The translations under genes and the position numbers were made by a program. Source: Natrinema saccharevitans (GTDB taxonomy: Archaea > Halobacteriota > Halobacteria > Halobacteriales > Natrialbaceae). Taken from it: a stretch of DNA of 64,000 nucleotides. The stretch lies in NCBI RefSeq assembly GCF_001953745.1, contig NZ_LWLN01000003.1:1-64000 (forward strand). Reading direction: 5' to 3'. The notes under the pieces are model-generated. The model did no database searches and was not told the origin of the DNA. It was given only the letters and a program-made list of their open reading frames with translations. Of this stretch, positions 1 to 7,015 are shown one piece after another; the first letter of the stretch is position 1, and each line of letters opens with the position of its first letter.

Positions 1-94
1 TCTCGCTGTCGCGATAGCGGATCGTCTCCGGGTCGTGACTCTCCCGGAGGATCTCTCGCTCGCCGATAATCTCTCGCTGGGGGCCACTGTGCAT
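1..94 (-). CDS. 5' end of a gene running off the left edge, possibly Orc1/Cdc6-like
   Basis: An open frame starts at an ATG ending at base 94 and runs leftward out of the window; only about 31 residues are visible. The segment around EILRESHDPETIRYRDSE loosely resembles the N-terminal signature of haloarchaeal Orc1/Cdc6 initiators, where a residue run ending in HRD/ERD-E-E/I precedes the AAA+ domain. No P-loop is visible, so the assignment is a guess. The roughly 200 bases between this start and the pilin genes are relatively AT-rich and hold no gene. Confidence 0.35.
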   Translation of the reverse strand, partial: MHSGPQREIIGEREILRESHDPETIRYRDSE

Positions 95-290
95 ATCGTG
101 TTCCTTCGGTGGAGTGTCTGATAAATTGACTGGGGGGTGATTCCACCCGTTCCACTCGGGGACTCGAGGGGTGTATAGCCGACAACTATCTGCACAGTGG
201 GACTGGTCTTACACTGCCGAGTCTATCCGACTTCTACAGTAATGTAGTCGTCCAATCTGGTCTACAGCGGTCAAAAAGATGAGAAAGGTG

Positions 291-788
291 CTACGGTGAG
301 GGTGCGTCGTATTCAACGCTCCCGATTTCGACACTTGCGTCAGCGTCGTCAATCGAATCACCGTGTTCTACACTCCCTTGGTAGGCGTAGATCGTGTAGC
401 TATCATCGGACAACACGGCATCAGCGTCGCCGGCTGCAGCTTGACTGCCACTGTCTATCTTTGTCCCGTACACACCGTTTGCACCGGTACTGTTGAGATT
501 AGGGTCGTGGACAGTTATCTCCCCACTCGAGTCAACGAACGCGATCCCGTCGATATTACTACCACCGGCAGTCAACTCGACAGTGATATTTTCAGTTTCG
601 TTCTCACCAATGTCAGCGCTGGCGCTTATGCTCTTGTTCCCTGGATCGCCCATGTCCAGCACGAAGGCGGCAATCACGGCTGCGAGTATCACGGTAATAG
701 CTACCATGAGTATGACCCCTATAACCGGGCTCACAGCCCTCTCTTCCTCATCTCCGACCAATTTTGACTGAAGTTCTTCAGGCATCAT
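291..788 (-). CDS. Archaeal type IV pilin, second of a tandem pair
   Basis: A 165-residue protein (164 if the next ATG is used) with a short charged leader and then the archaeal class III signal: R-A-V-S-P-V-I-G followed by about 20 hydrophobic residues (roughly residues 18-42). In this family a PibD-type prepilin peptidase cuts just before the hydrophobic stretch, and that helix packs into the pilus core. The rest is an acidic, glycine- and serine-rich beta-type head ending near [10 protein letters not shown]. It starts two bases after the stop of its upstream paralogue at 791-1258, so the two are surely co-transcribed. The first 60 codons are nearly identical between the two genes, while the heads have diverged. 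Confidence 0.88.
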   Translation of the reverse strand: MMPEELQSKLVGDEEERAVSPVIGVILMVAITVILAAVIAAFVLDMGDPGNKSISASADIGENETENITVELTAGGSNIDGIAFVDSSGEITVHDPNLNSTGANGVYGTKIDSGSQAAAGDADAVLSDDSYTIYAYQGSVEHGDSIDDADASVEIGSVEYDAPSP

Positions 789-790
789 TG

Positions 791-1258
791 CTAGGGATCG
801 TACGTGACTTGCCCGAGTTCGACGTTCGCGTCAGCGTCATCGATAGAGCCGTCTTCTTCAACACTCCCTTGGTAAGCGTATACGGTATAATCAGTGGAGC
901 CACTGCCGGATAGGTCACCAGTACCATCACCACTGTCACTGTATGTCCCTGATGCGCCTGTGCTACTCACACTATCGTCATACACAGCGATCTTCCCGTT
1001 ACTGTTGACAAATGCGATACCATCAACGTTGCTGCCACCGGCGGTCAATTCGACAGTGACATCCGAACCTCCGTTCTCAATGTCAGCGCTGGCGCTTATG
1101 CTCTTATTCCCTGGATCGCCCATGTCCAGCACGAAGGCAGCAATTACGGCTGCGAGGATCACGGTAATAGCTACCATAAGTATGACACCTATAACTGGTG
1201 ACACTGCGCGCTGGTCGTCCGATCCAATCAACTTGTTGCGGATTGTCTTTCCATCCAT
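791..1258 (-). CDS. Archaeal type IV pilin, first of a tandem pair
   Basis: A 155-residue protein with the leader [16 protein letters not shown], the R-A-V-S-P-V-I-G processing site and a hydrophobic helix around residues 18-42, followed by an acidic head that shares [20 protein letters not shown]-type sequence with the downstream paralogue. The archaeal pilin N-terminal domain is clear. The function is a structural or minor pilin for adhesion or surface filaments. No pilus assembly ATPase or membrane platform gene is present in the window, so assembly would depend on genes elsewhere. The ATG at 1258 is the only sensible start. Confidence 0.88.
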   Translation of the reverse strand: MDGKTIRNKLIGSDDQRAVSPVIGVILMVAITVILAAVIAAFVLDMGDPGNKSISASADIENGGSDVTVELTAGGSNVDGIAFVNSNGKIAVYDDSVSSTGASGTYSDSGDGTGDLSGSGSTDYTVYAYQGSVEEDGSIDDADANVELGQVTYDP

Positions 1259-1407
1259 ATTTCAATCACGCATCGGCCCGTGAACGGTAGGAAGGCTTTT
1301 TGCGTCCCTCGGCGAACCGAGAGATGCAGCCCGGGGGATTGGGAATCCATCCAGTCGTCCCCGCTTCCTGCCGCCGTCGTCCGATGCACAATATCGACAG
1401 GTAACTG

Positions 1408-1425
1408 GGTACATATATAGGTACC
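1408..1425. promoter_or_regulatory. TATA-like element inside an inverted repeat, pilin/HTH intergenic region
   Basis: In the 316-base gap between the divergent genes at 1258 (minus) and 1575 (plus), GGTAC (1408-1412) and GTACC (1421-1425) form a perfect inverted repeat around ATATATAG. A TATA box inside a dyad is a typical site for a repressor that competes with TBP. It lies about 150 bases from either start, so it is unclear which gene it serves. Nothing else was recognised in this gap. Confidence 0.4.
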
Positions 1426-1574
1426 TGATAGTCCGACCAATTGGGCTTTCAAAACTGAGAATCAGCGGCTGCTATCTCGGTTCCAGTGCCCACTTGAAGT
1501 AGTTCTATCGGGCGATTCGGACACTGATCGGATATGATGGCAATCATTAACCGATCGGTGTCAAATACTCGAGT

Positions 1575-2369
1575 ATGAACGATCGGCCGGTCCTCGTCAC
1601 GCCGCCGATGCTTGCCCGGACCTATAGCGGCCGCGCCTACGAAGACCCATGGGACCTCGTAACTGACTACCAGCGTGTCCTCGAGTACACGGGGGAGCAT
1701 CCGAATGCGAGCCCTGGCGGCGTGGCGTCGGCACTGGATCTCCCGCGCGGTCGCGTCCGGCCGTGGATCGACGACGGAGCGATTCCGCATCCGGTACGGG
1801 GCATTCAGACCGCTGAATCGCGTGGGTGGGTGCCGCTGACGGAAATCAGCGAGGTATTCGACCCGATCAACCGGCTTGTCGCATGGGTGTGTTCACGCGG
1901 GACGATCAAACCCGAGACCTATGGTCCTTATGTTCGAATCGAATCAAGCGACGATCGCGAGCGCTTCGAATCGCTCGTGACACAGCTCGGACTCGAGGCA
2001 AGAGAACACCGAACTGACGACAGTCTCCGCAGCACCGAACTGACGATTCGCGATGACGGGGCCGTGCTTGGTCGGTTGTTGACCTGCCTTGATGCACCGA
2101 CTGACGATGATACGCGAGCGGTTGCCCCACAGTATCTTATTGACGTCTCTGAGGAGGCCCAACGCGAGTTTGCGCGCGTCTATCTCGAGAATCGGGCAGT
2201 CTACTGGGAGTTCAACGACCGCTGGCTGATCGACCACCAGAACCGCTCAGACCGCTACCGCCGGAGTCTGGCCACCTTCTTTCAGACGCTTGGTGCCGAA
2301 GCCGACGTTCACGAAGACGCCGTAAGTGTCGATGATTACTTTGTCTCGGAGTTGGGTATCGAACACTAA
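1575..2369 (+). CDS. HTH protein with LAGLIDADG-like region
   Basis: A 264-residue protein. Residues about 50-65 (GGVASALDLPRGRVRPWID) fit a helix-turn-helix. The middle part (RLVAWVCSRGTIKPETYGPY, then VLGRLLTCLDAPTDD, then FARVYLENRAVYW) matches from memory the layout of haloarchaeal homing-endonuclease-like proteins, which carry a divergent LAGLIDADG fold after a DNA-binding head. I see no clean LAGLIDADG acidic motif, so activity cannot be claimed. The stop overlaps the start of the HNH-repeat gene at 2369 (TAATG), so the two are coupled and probably act together on DNA. Confidence 0.5.
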   Translation: MNDRPVLVTPPMLARTYSGRAYEDPWDLVTDYQRVLEYTGEHPNASPGGVASALDLPRGRVRPWIDDGAIPHPVRGIQTAESRGWVPLTEISEVFDPINRLVAWVCSRGTIKPETYGPYVRIESSDDRERFESLVTQLGLEAREHRTDDSLRSTELTIRDDGAVLGRLLTCLDAPTDDDTRAVAPQYLIDVSEEAQREFARVYLENRAVYWEFNDRWLIDHQNRSDRYRRSLATFFQTLGAEADVHEDAVSVDDYFVSELGIEH

Positions 2370-2911
2370 TGCCGACTGATGAGGAGTATCTCGAGGATCT
2401 CCGCGACTTTGCCGCTGAGATTGGTGAGACACCGACGCGTTCGCAGATGAACGACGACGGGCCGCACTCGAGTACGCCCTACTACAACCGCTGGGGGTCG
2501 TGGAACGACGCACTCGAGGCTGCCGGCTTAGACCCAAATCACGAGTACGTCTCCGATGAGGACCTTCTTTTAGAGTTGCAACGGCTTGCCGACGAGTACG
2601 GTCAACCGGTGCTGGTTGAGGATCTTGACGAGCATGGACAGTATGATCCAGCGACATATTTTCGGCGGTTTGAGTCGTGGTTTGCTGCCCGTGAGCAAGC
2701 TGGGTTGAATCCCGAGGACATACGTCCAGGCCGGCGGGTCGACGAGGACGATTTACTCGAGGCTGTCCGCGATCTCGCGACCGACCTTGGACGGCCACCA
2801 TCCCAATCGGAGATGAACGAGCGCGGCGACCGGTCGGTGACGCCGTACCTGCGGCGCTGGGGGACGTGGGACCAAGCGCTCGAGGCCGCGGGGCTTGGAA
2901 CGCGCGAGTGA
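2369..2911 (+). CDS. Homing-endonuclease-associated (HNH_repeat) protein, three repeats
   Basis: A 180-residue protein made of three repeats of about 55 residues. Each begins with a helix such as EDLRDFAAEIGETPTRSQMN, continues with T-P-Y-Y-N-R-W-G-S-W and ends with ALEAAGL or a close variant. This is the repeat found beside HNH and LAGLIDADG nucleases, thought to be a DNA-recognition module. No nuclease domain is present in this polypeptide. It overlaps its partner at 1575-2369 by one base and probably supplies DNA-site recognition. The middle repeat is the most degenerate. Confidence 0.72.
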   Translation: MPTDEEYLEDLRDFAAEIGETPTRSQMNDDGPHSSTPYYNRWGSWNDALEAAGLDPNHEYVSDEDLLLELQRLADEYGQPVLVEDLDEHGQYDPATYFRRFESWFAAREQAGLNPEDIRPGRRVDEDDLLEAVRDLATDLGRPPSQSEMNERGDRSVTPYLRRWGTWDQALEAAGLGTRE

Positions 2912-3110
2912 ACCGTGCGAGTGTAGTGCGCCCGAGGGGGGTAGGCCCCACTATCGATCTGTTCTGTGGCTCGCTCATGCGGTCAGTCGACGGCACTCGA
3001 GATGTCGAGGTTCGGACCATAAAATTATATATGAAATATGGTAGGTAACTCGAGTATAGTATTACCGGTGGGTGGTTTCTACACAGTCAGAGAGATGTAA
3101 CTATCTCCTA

Positions 3111-3118
3111 AATTATAA
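3111..3118 (+). promoter_or_regulatory. TATA box for leaderless GTG gene at 3142
   Basis: The sequence AATTATAA ends 24 bases before the GTG at 3142, the spacing expected for a haloarchaeal leaderless transcript. A GAGAT/ATCTC inverted repeat lies just upstream at about 3091-3106. A second AT-rich element is at about 3020-3032. Confidence 0.5.
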
Positions 3119-3141
3119 GTGGGTGGCTAGCTAGTACGCTA

Positions 3142-3714
3142 GTGTCCGAGGTGACGCCAGCGCGAAAATCTGGCCGGCTGTTAGAGCAGCCGACCTCGGC
3201 TTCGGAGGTATCAGAAGCCATGAGTCAATCTGAGACGCGACCTGATAAGCGTACCGACGACAAACCGACCGAACCTGATCGATTCTACGCGCCCGTGCCC
3301 GCCGACTGGATCCGCATGGGACGGGACCAGCACGTGCTCGAGGGCTACGACCGCTTCGTCGCCACGAAACTCTGCTACGAGCGCCGACTCGAGCGCAACC
3401 CGTCGGCGATCGGCGGCTACACCGAGCGCAACCGACTGCACGTCCTCTACCGCGACCCCAGCACCGACGAGGCCGCCGAACGGATGTACGACGCCGCCGT
3501 GGTCGAGACCGACGCCGACGCACTCGAGGTCAACACCTCCGCAATCGACGGCGACGTGGGCCCGAACGACTGGGGCCGGATCAACTACGACGCCGTCACG
3601 CCGACCGACGGCGTCGCCGTGGTTCCGAAGTGTGTCTTCGACGGCGAGCCGCTGAATTTCAAAGCGTCCGTGGCTGTCCGTTCGGACGAACCCCGCATCG
3701 GAGACGATCGGTAG
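3142..3714 (+). CDS. Conserved haloarchaeal protein of unknown function
   Basis: A 190-residue acidic protein. The GTG start at 3142 is favoured by the TATA box at 3111-3118; an alternative ATG at 3220 (MSQSETRPDK) would remove 26 residues. The core from FYAPVPADWIRMGRDQH onward contains an aromatic and basic stretch (YERRLERNPSAIGGYTERNR) and a C-terminal part ending SDEPRIGDDR. No catalytic motif, membrane segment or zinc motif is visible. It heads a short plus-strand operon with the genes at 3728 and 3877. Confidence 0.6.
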   Translation: MSEVTPARKSGRLLEQPTSASEVSEAMSQSETRPDKRTDDKPTEPDRFYAPVPADWIRMGRDQHVLEGYDRFVATKLCYERRLERNPSAIGGYTERNRLHVLYRDPSTDEAAERMYDAAVVETDADALEVNTSAIDGDVGPNDWGRINYDAVTPTDGVAVVPKCVFDGEPLNFKASVAVRSDEPRIGDDR

Positions 3715-3727
3715 GAGGGTTCGATCG

Positions 3728-3880
3728 ATGTTCGATATTTCTTCGCGACCGACCGACGAGCGACAGGACCGGCTCCCGGCGAAAGAGGCCCGATCGATCC
3801 GACAGCACTACGATGCTGAGCGCCAGAAGCGACTCCTCGCGGAAGCGCGGGCCGTTGCTGGCCCGGAGGCCGATCGATGA
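3728..3880 (+). CDS. Small basic/acidic helical protein
   Basis: A 50-residue frame beginning MFDISSRPTDERQDRLPAKE and rich in arginine, alanine and glutamate, probably one long helix. Its TGA overlaps the ATG of the next gene (ATGA at 3877-3880), and it starts 13 bases after the preceding stop. This coupling is the main reason to call it a gene. Confidence 0.55.
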   Translation: MFDISSRPTDERQDRLPAKEARSIRQHYDAERQKRLLAEARAVAGPEADR

Positions 3881-4191
3881 CCGAGACGCTCGAGTGCCGC
3901 GAGCGGGCGATGCTCCGCGGGATCCCGGTCGGCGTCGGGCAGACGGCGCTGTGTGACGGCTGCGGTCGGACATTGCGGCCGAACGACCGCGTCGAAATCC
4001 TCGTCGATGTCGAGGGCACGGTGATCGACTTCGCGACGACGCGCGGGCCCTGTTGCGCTCGCGGCGAGCTGCCGTCCGAGACGACGCGGGACTGCTGGCT
4101 CGTGAGCGGCCGACTCGCTACGTCACACGACCACAAGATGCGGTCGGAACTTGTCCTCTCGGGCGCGTCGGTGATCGGCCGGACCGACTAA
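3877..4191 (+). CDS. Zinc-knuckle protein
   Basis: A 104-residue protein with C-D-G-C at about residues 26-29 and a C-C-A-R pair near residue 59, a plausible zinc site. The region between (RVEILVDVEGTVIDFATTRG) suggests a small beta-barrel, and the tail contains two histidines (TSHDHK). Haloarchaeal plasmids and viruses carry many such unassigned small zinc proteins. It is coupled by ATGA to the 50-residue gene upstream and is the last gene of that operon; the convergent pilin-like gene ends seven bases away. Confidence 0.6.
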   Translation: MTETLECRERAMLRGIPVGVGQTALCDGCGRTLRPNDRVEILVDVEGTVIDFATTRGPCCARGELPSETTRDCWLVSGRLATSHDHKMRSELVLSGASVIGRTD

Positions 4192-4197
4192 CCGCTC

Positions 4198-5145
4198 TTA
4201 CTGATTTTCGGTAATCTCGTCCGTAACCGTTGCATCTGGACCGACCACAACGTCGTACTCGGTCGCGTTCGCGTCGCCATCGATGAGCGAATTCCCTTTG
4301 AGGTCGATCCCGTCCCCAGGATCTTCGCCGGGGGCCGGAACGACCGTCACGTCGCCGATTACTTCGCTGCCGTCTTTCAGATTCACCGTCTCGCCCGCGG
4401 AGTGGATCTTACCCTCAACCCGCGTATCGGATTTGAGTTGCAGTGTATCACCGGACCCGCCCTCCGCGACAGTCATATCGCCATTGATCTCCGACCCGCC
4501 GTCAATACTCGGGACATTTTCCGTCTCGAGTTGGCCGGTCAATTCGCCGCCGTCGATATTGAGCGAGCCACCTTCGTTGAGCTTCACCGTTCCATCAAGA
4601 TGCCCACTATCGTCGATTATCACGTCAACATCTGTTCGACCACCGTCTTCACCGACGATATCACACTTGAGATTGCCAGTGACCTCAATCTCACCGTCCG
4701 CAAGACGCCCTTCGAATTTCTCAGAACACCGTTCATATGTGGGTGAGACGCCACGCAGTTTATAGCTATCCAGTAGCACGCTGTCTCCGACGATTTGTAT
4801 CACGTCACCGGCTGCGAGCGAACAGCTACCGTCACCGACGGCTGTCACGGCACCCTTCTCAAGTGACCCGCTCCCGCCCCATGACCCACAACCACTACCA
4901 CCTTTGACCTGAATTCTAGTGTCGCCGGCAGCGAGCGATTGCACGCTCTCCACGCCGATGAGAACCTCTCCGCTCGCCTTCTCTTGGTAGACGAACTCCG
5001 CGCGTGGTTGGTGGTCGTACAACCCGCCAGAGAGAAGCGCCGCCGCGAGGACAGCCATGGACATTGTGATAATCCCGACCATGAGGACCATCCCGAGGAC
5101 GGTCGAGACGGCACGATTGGAGTGATTTAACCGACGAATACTCAT
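4198..5145 (-). CDS. Pilin-like secreted protein with beta-helix body
   Basis: A 315-residue protein starting at the ATG ending at 5145. An upstream TTG is possible but adds only five residues. After N-R-A-V-S-T-V-L-G comes a hydrophobic helix (about residues 12-36), the archaeal class III signal used by pilins. The rest is a regular series of short strands separated by glycine and aspartate, such as GSEINGDMTVAEGG and NSLIDGDANATE, resembling a polymer-forming or parallel beta-helix fold (bactofilin-like spacing). A cysteine pair near CGSWGGSG and further cysteines might form disulfides. It may be a minor pilin or a surface adhesin. Confidence 0.7.
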   Translation of the reverse strand: MSIRRLNHSNRAVSTVLGMVLMVGIITMSMAVLAAALLSGGLYDHQPRAEFVYQEKASGEVLIGVESVQSLAAGDTRIQVKGGSGCGSWGGSGSLEKGAVTAVGDGSCSLAAGDVIQIVGDSVLLDSYKLRGVSPTYERCSEKFEGRLADGEIEVTGNLKCDIVGEDGGRTDVDVIIDDSGHLDGTVKLNEGGSLNIDGGELTGQLETENVPSIDGGSEINGDMTVAEGGSGDTLQLKSDTRVEGKIHSAGETVNLKDGSEVIGDVTVVPAPGEDPGDGIDLKGNSLIDGDANATEYDVVVGPDATVTDEITENQ

Positions 5146-5177
5146 TAATCGATATTTCAATTACGATGACTAATACG

Positions 5178-5546
5178 TTATGCACAGCACTGGAGGACAA
5201 CAAGCCCATGGTAGAGATTCCATCCGGTCAGGACGACTCCAAGTAGTGCTACCACAATTGGCACTGTAATCCGGGCCCATGCGGGTGAGAGGCGATATAC
5301 GAGATAGAAGGGACCGAATAGGAGGAGTTTCCACCCGACGATCGCCCACAGCCCATAACTTCCAATTAGCGTTTCAACCAGTGGATTTGCTTCGGTCGCC
5401 GGCGTTGTACTGAGAAAGTACACTGTGGTCGCGGTGTCGCCGATCACATAGGAGATCACAGCACAGATCCAGGCTATAGTGTTGATACTCGGTCTTGTCA
5501 GGGCTGGCAACCGGGTCAATAGACCACTCCCACCCATATGACGCAT
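5178..5546 (-). CDS. Small multi-spanning membrane protein (DUF5658-like)
   Basis: A 122-residue protein with about four hydrophobic segments. The first contains GDTATTVYFLSTTPATEANP, a D-x-x-T-T plus E-x-N-P layout typical of a small haloarchaeal membrane family (DUF5658-like, from memory). The start at the ATG ending at 5546 is preferred because an AT-rich TATA-like element lies about 20-25 bases upstream; a GTG at 5624 would add 26 poorly coding residues. No enzymatic function can be assigned. It is followed closely by the pilin-like gene on the same strand. Confidence 0.55.
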   Translation of the reverse strand: MRHMGGSGLLTRLPALTRPSINTIAWICAVISYVIGDTATTVYFLSTTPATEANPLVETLIGSYGLWAIVGWKLLLFGPFYLVYRLSPAWARITVPIVVALLGVVLTGWNLYHGLVVLQCCA

Positions 5547-5664
5547 ATTCGTCAGGATTGAAATAAATCTACGCGAAATCCTATGGTTGACCGAACCCTT
5601 TTGGTAGCCCCGCAGCGTAGCCACTCATTGAACCCCGAACCCGGCCAAGGTCCTCGGGGGCTCC

Positions 5665-6057
5665 CTATTTCGATTCGTTTTCGCCGGCGTCGCGATCGTT
5701 GAACTCGAATGCTGCTGTCTCGACAGTGTCGACGAACCAGACCGCACGGCGGAATCGCTCCGAATCGCTCGGCGGGTCGGGGAACCGCCGCCGTAGCATC
5801 TCCAGCCGTGGAACGTGGATTTTCGTCGTCACGGATGTCCAGTCGTCGTCTTCGTGGGTTTCGTCAGGTGGGTGGTCGAACGCGAATCCTGCATTCGAGA
5901 CCGCCGTCACGAACCAGACGGCGCGTCGAAACCGTTCTGAATCGCTTGGTACGTCCGGAAACCGTCTTTGCAGGGTCTCGAGTTCGCTTTCCTTGATCTT
6001 TGCTGTGACCGACGTCCAGCTATCATCGTCGCGATCGCCGACGGGCTCGTCGCCCAT
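5665..6057 (-). CDS. Tandem ribbon-helix-helix protein
   Basis: A 130-residue protein (start at the ATG ending at 6057; a TTG further upstream would add 21 residues). It has two copies of a unit of about 55 residues: W-T-S-V-T-A-K-I (a strand), then ELETLQRRFPD (helix), then SDSERFRRAVWFV (helix). The second copy repeats these almost exactly. This strand-helix-helix order is the ribbon-helix-helix DNA-binding fold. RHH proteins normally dimerise, and here both halves lie in one chain, which would give a single-chain operator-binding unit. It probably represses nearby genes. Confidence 0.65.
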   Translation of the reverse strand: MGDEPVGDRDDDSWTSVTAKIKESELETLQRRFPDVPSDSERFRRAVWFVTAVSNAGFAFDHPPDETHEDDDWTSVTTKIHVPRLEMLRRRFPDPPSDSERFRRAVWFVDTVETAAFEFNDRDAGENESK

Positions 6058-6329
6058 ATCTTCGCCCTCACAGTGCTGGGTCAAAAACTCTACTCGTTCA
6101 CGAACGCACTCTCTCGCCAACCCCGTCTGCCGGAGACTTCTCGAGAATGTTCATGACTTTCTGAGACTGTTGTAAGCGGTAGTTTCTTGTATTCGGGACT
6201 AGTCGTTATTGGTAAGAACGAACTTACTCGTGTCCGCTACCCGTTTCCGATAACTGGGTTCTCCCGGTGCTCCGGATTCGGGGTGCGCCGTGAGGCGTTA
6301 CGACAGACACGGGTATCGACTTTTCAACC

Positions 6330-7001
6330 ATGAGCATCACACACACCCAAGAGCCGTCAGTACAGCGTTCAGAACGCCCGACGCTCGAGTGCGAGCCAGC
6401 GGAAGTCTACGAGGAGTATGTCGCCGACGACCATACGATCTGCTCGCGCTGTTTCCGCGTTCAGTTCGCCCTACGGACGGTCGCAATCCCGGTCCGCTAC
6501 GCGGAGGACGGCGAGTACGGGTTCGACGCGCTCGAGGAGGCCGATGTCGGCCAGGAGACGGTGCTGTGCCAGACCCAAGAACGAACGGCGGCCGTCGAGA
6601 CGGTCCATCCGCCCCGCGTCGAGGGTCCGCTATACGATCCCGACGCCGAGGATCCGACGGCTAAATTCGATGTTCCTCTCGAGCGCAAGCGCGCGAACCC
6701 ACCCGAAAAGATCGTCTGTCGCTGCGGCGCGATCGATCAGGAGGAAGGCCGCGCTCCGCTTGGGAAACAGGAGGCCGCCGAACACGCCCTCCGCATCGCG
6801 AACCGTCTTGAGGAAGCCGAGATTCCGCACAAGCGCGATCTCCTCGCGAAGAAAGTCCTCGAGTGGAAGTCTGAGCCTGAGTTGGCTTCGCGTGACGAGG
6901 ATCTATTCGAACACGCGACGCGAGTTGCTGTTGGCCGGGCACTCGGCGAACGGCCGGCCGGGATTCGGTTCGACGATGGAAGCGTCGTTGTGGATAACTG
7001 A
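6330..7001 (+). CDS. Zinc-ribbon protein heading the envelope cluster
   Basis: A 223-residue soluble protein with one C-x-x-C at about residues 38-41 (CSRC) and another C-R-C at about 133-135, which may bind zinc. The second half is helical (AAEHALRIANRLEEAEIPH, then LLAKKVLEWK). No known enzyme motif. It lies 14 bases upstream of the giant surface-protein gene on the same strand and is probably the first gene of that operon, possibly a regulator or assembly factor. Confidence 0.65.
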   Translation: MSITHTQEPSVQRSERPTLECEPAEVYEEYVADDHTICSRCFRVQFALRTVAIPVRYAEDGEYGFDALEEADVGQETVLCQTQERTAAVETVHPPRVEGPLYDPDAEDPTAKFDVPLERKRANPPEKIVCRCGAIDQEEGRAPLGKQEAAEHALRIANRLEEAEIPHKRDLLAKKVLEWKSEPELASRDEDLFEHATRVAVGRALGERPAGIRFDDGSVVVDN

Positions 7002-7015
7002 GGCCTGATTTTCCA

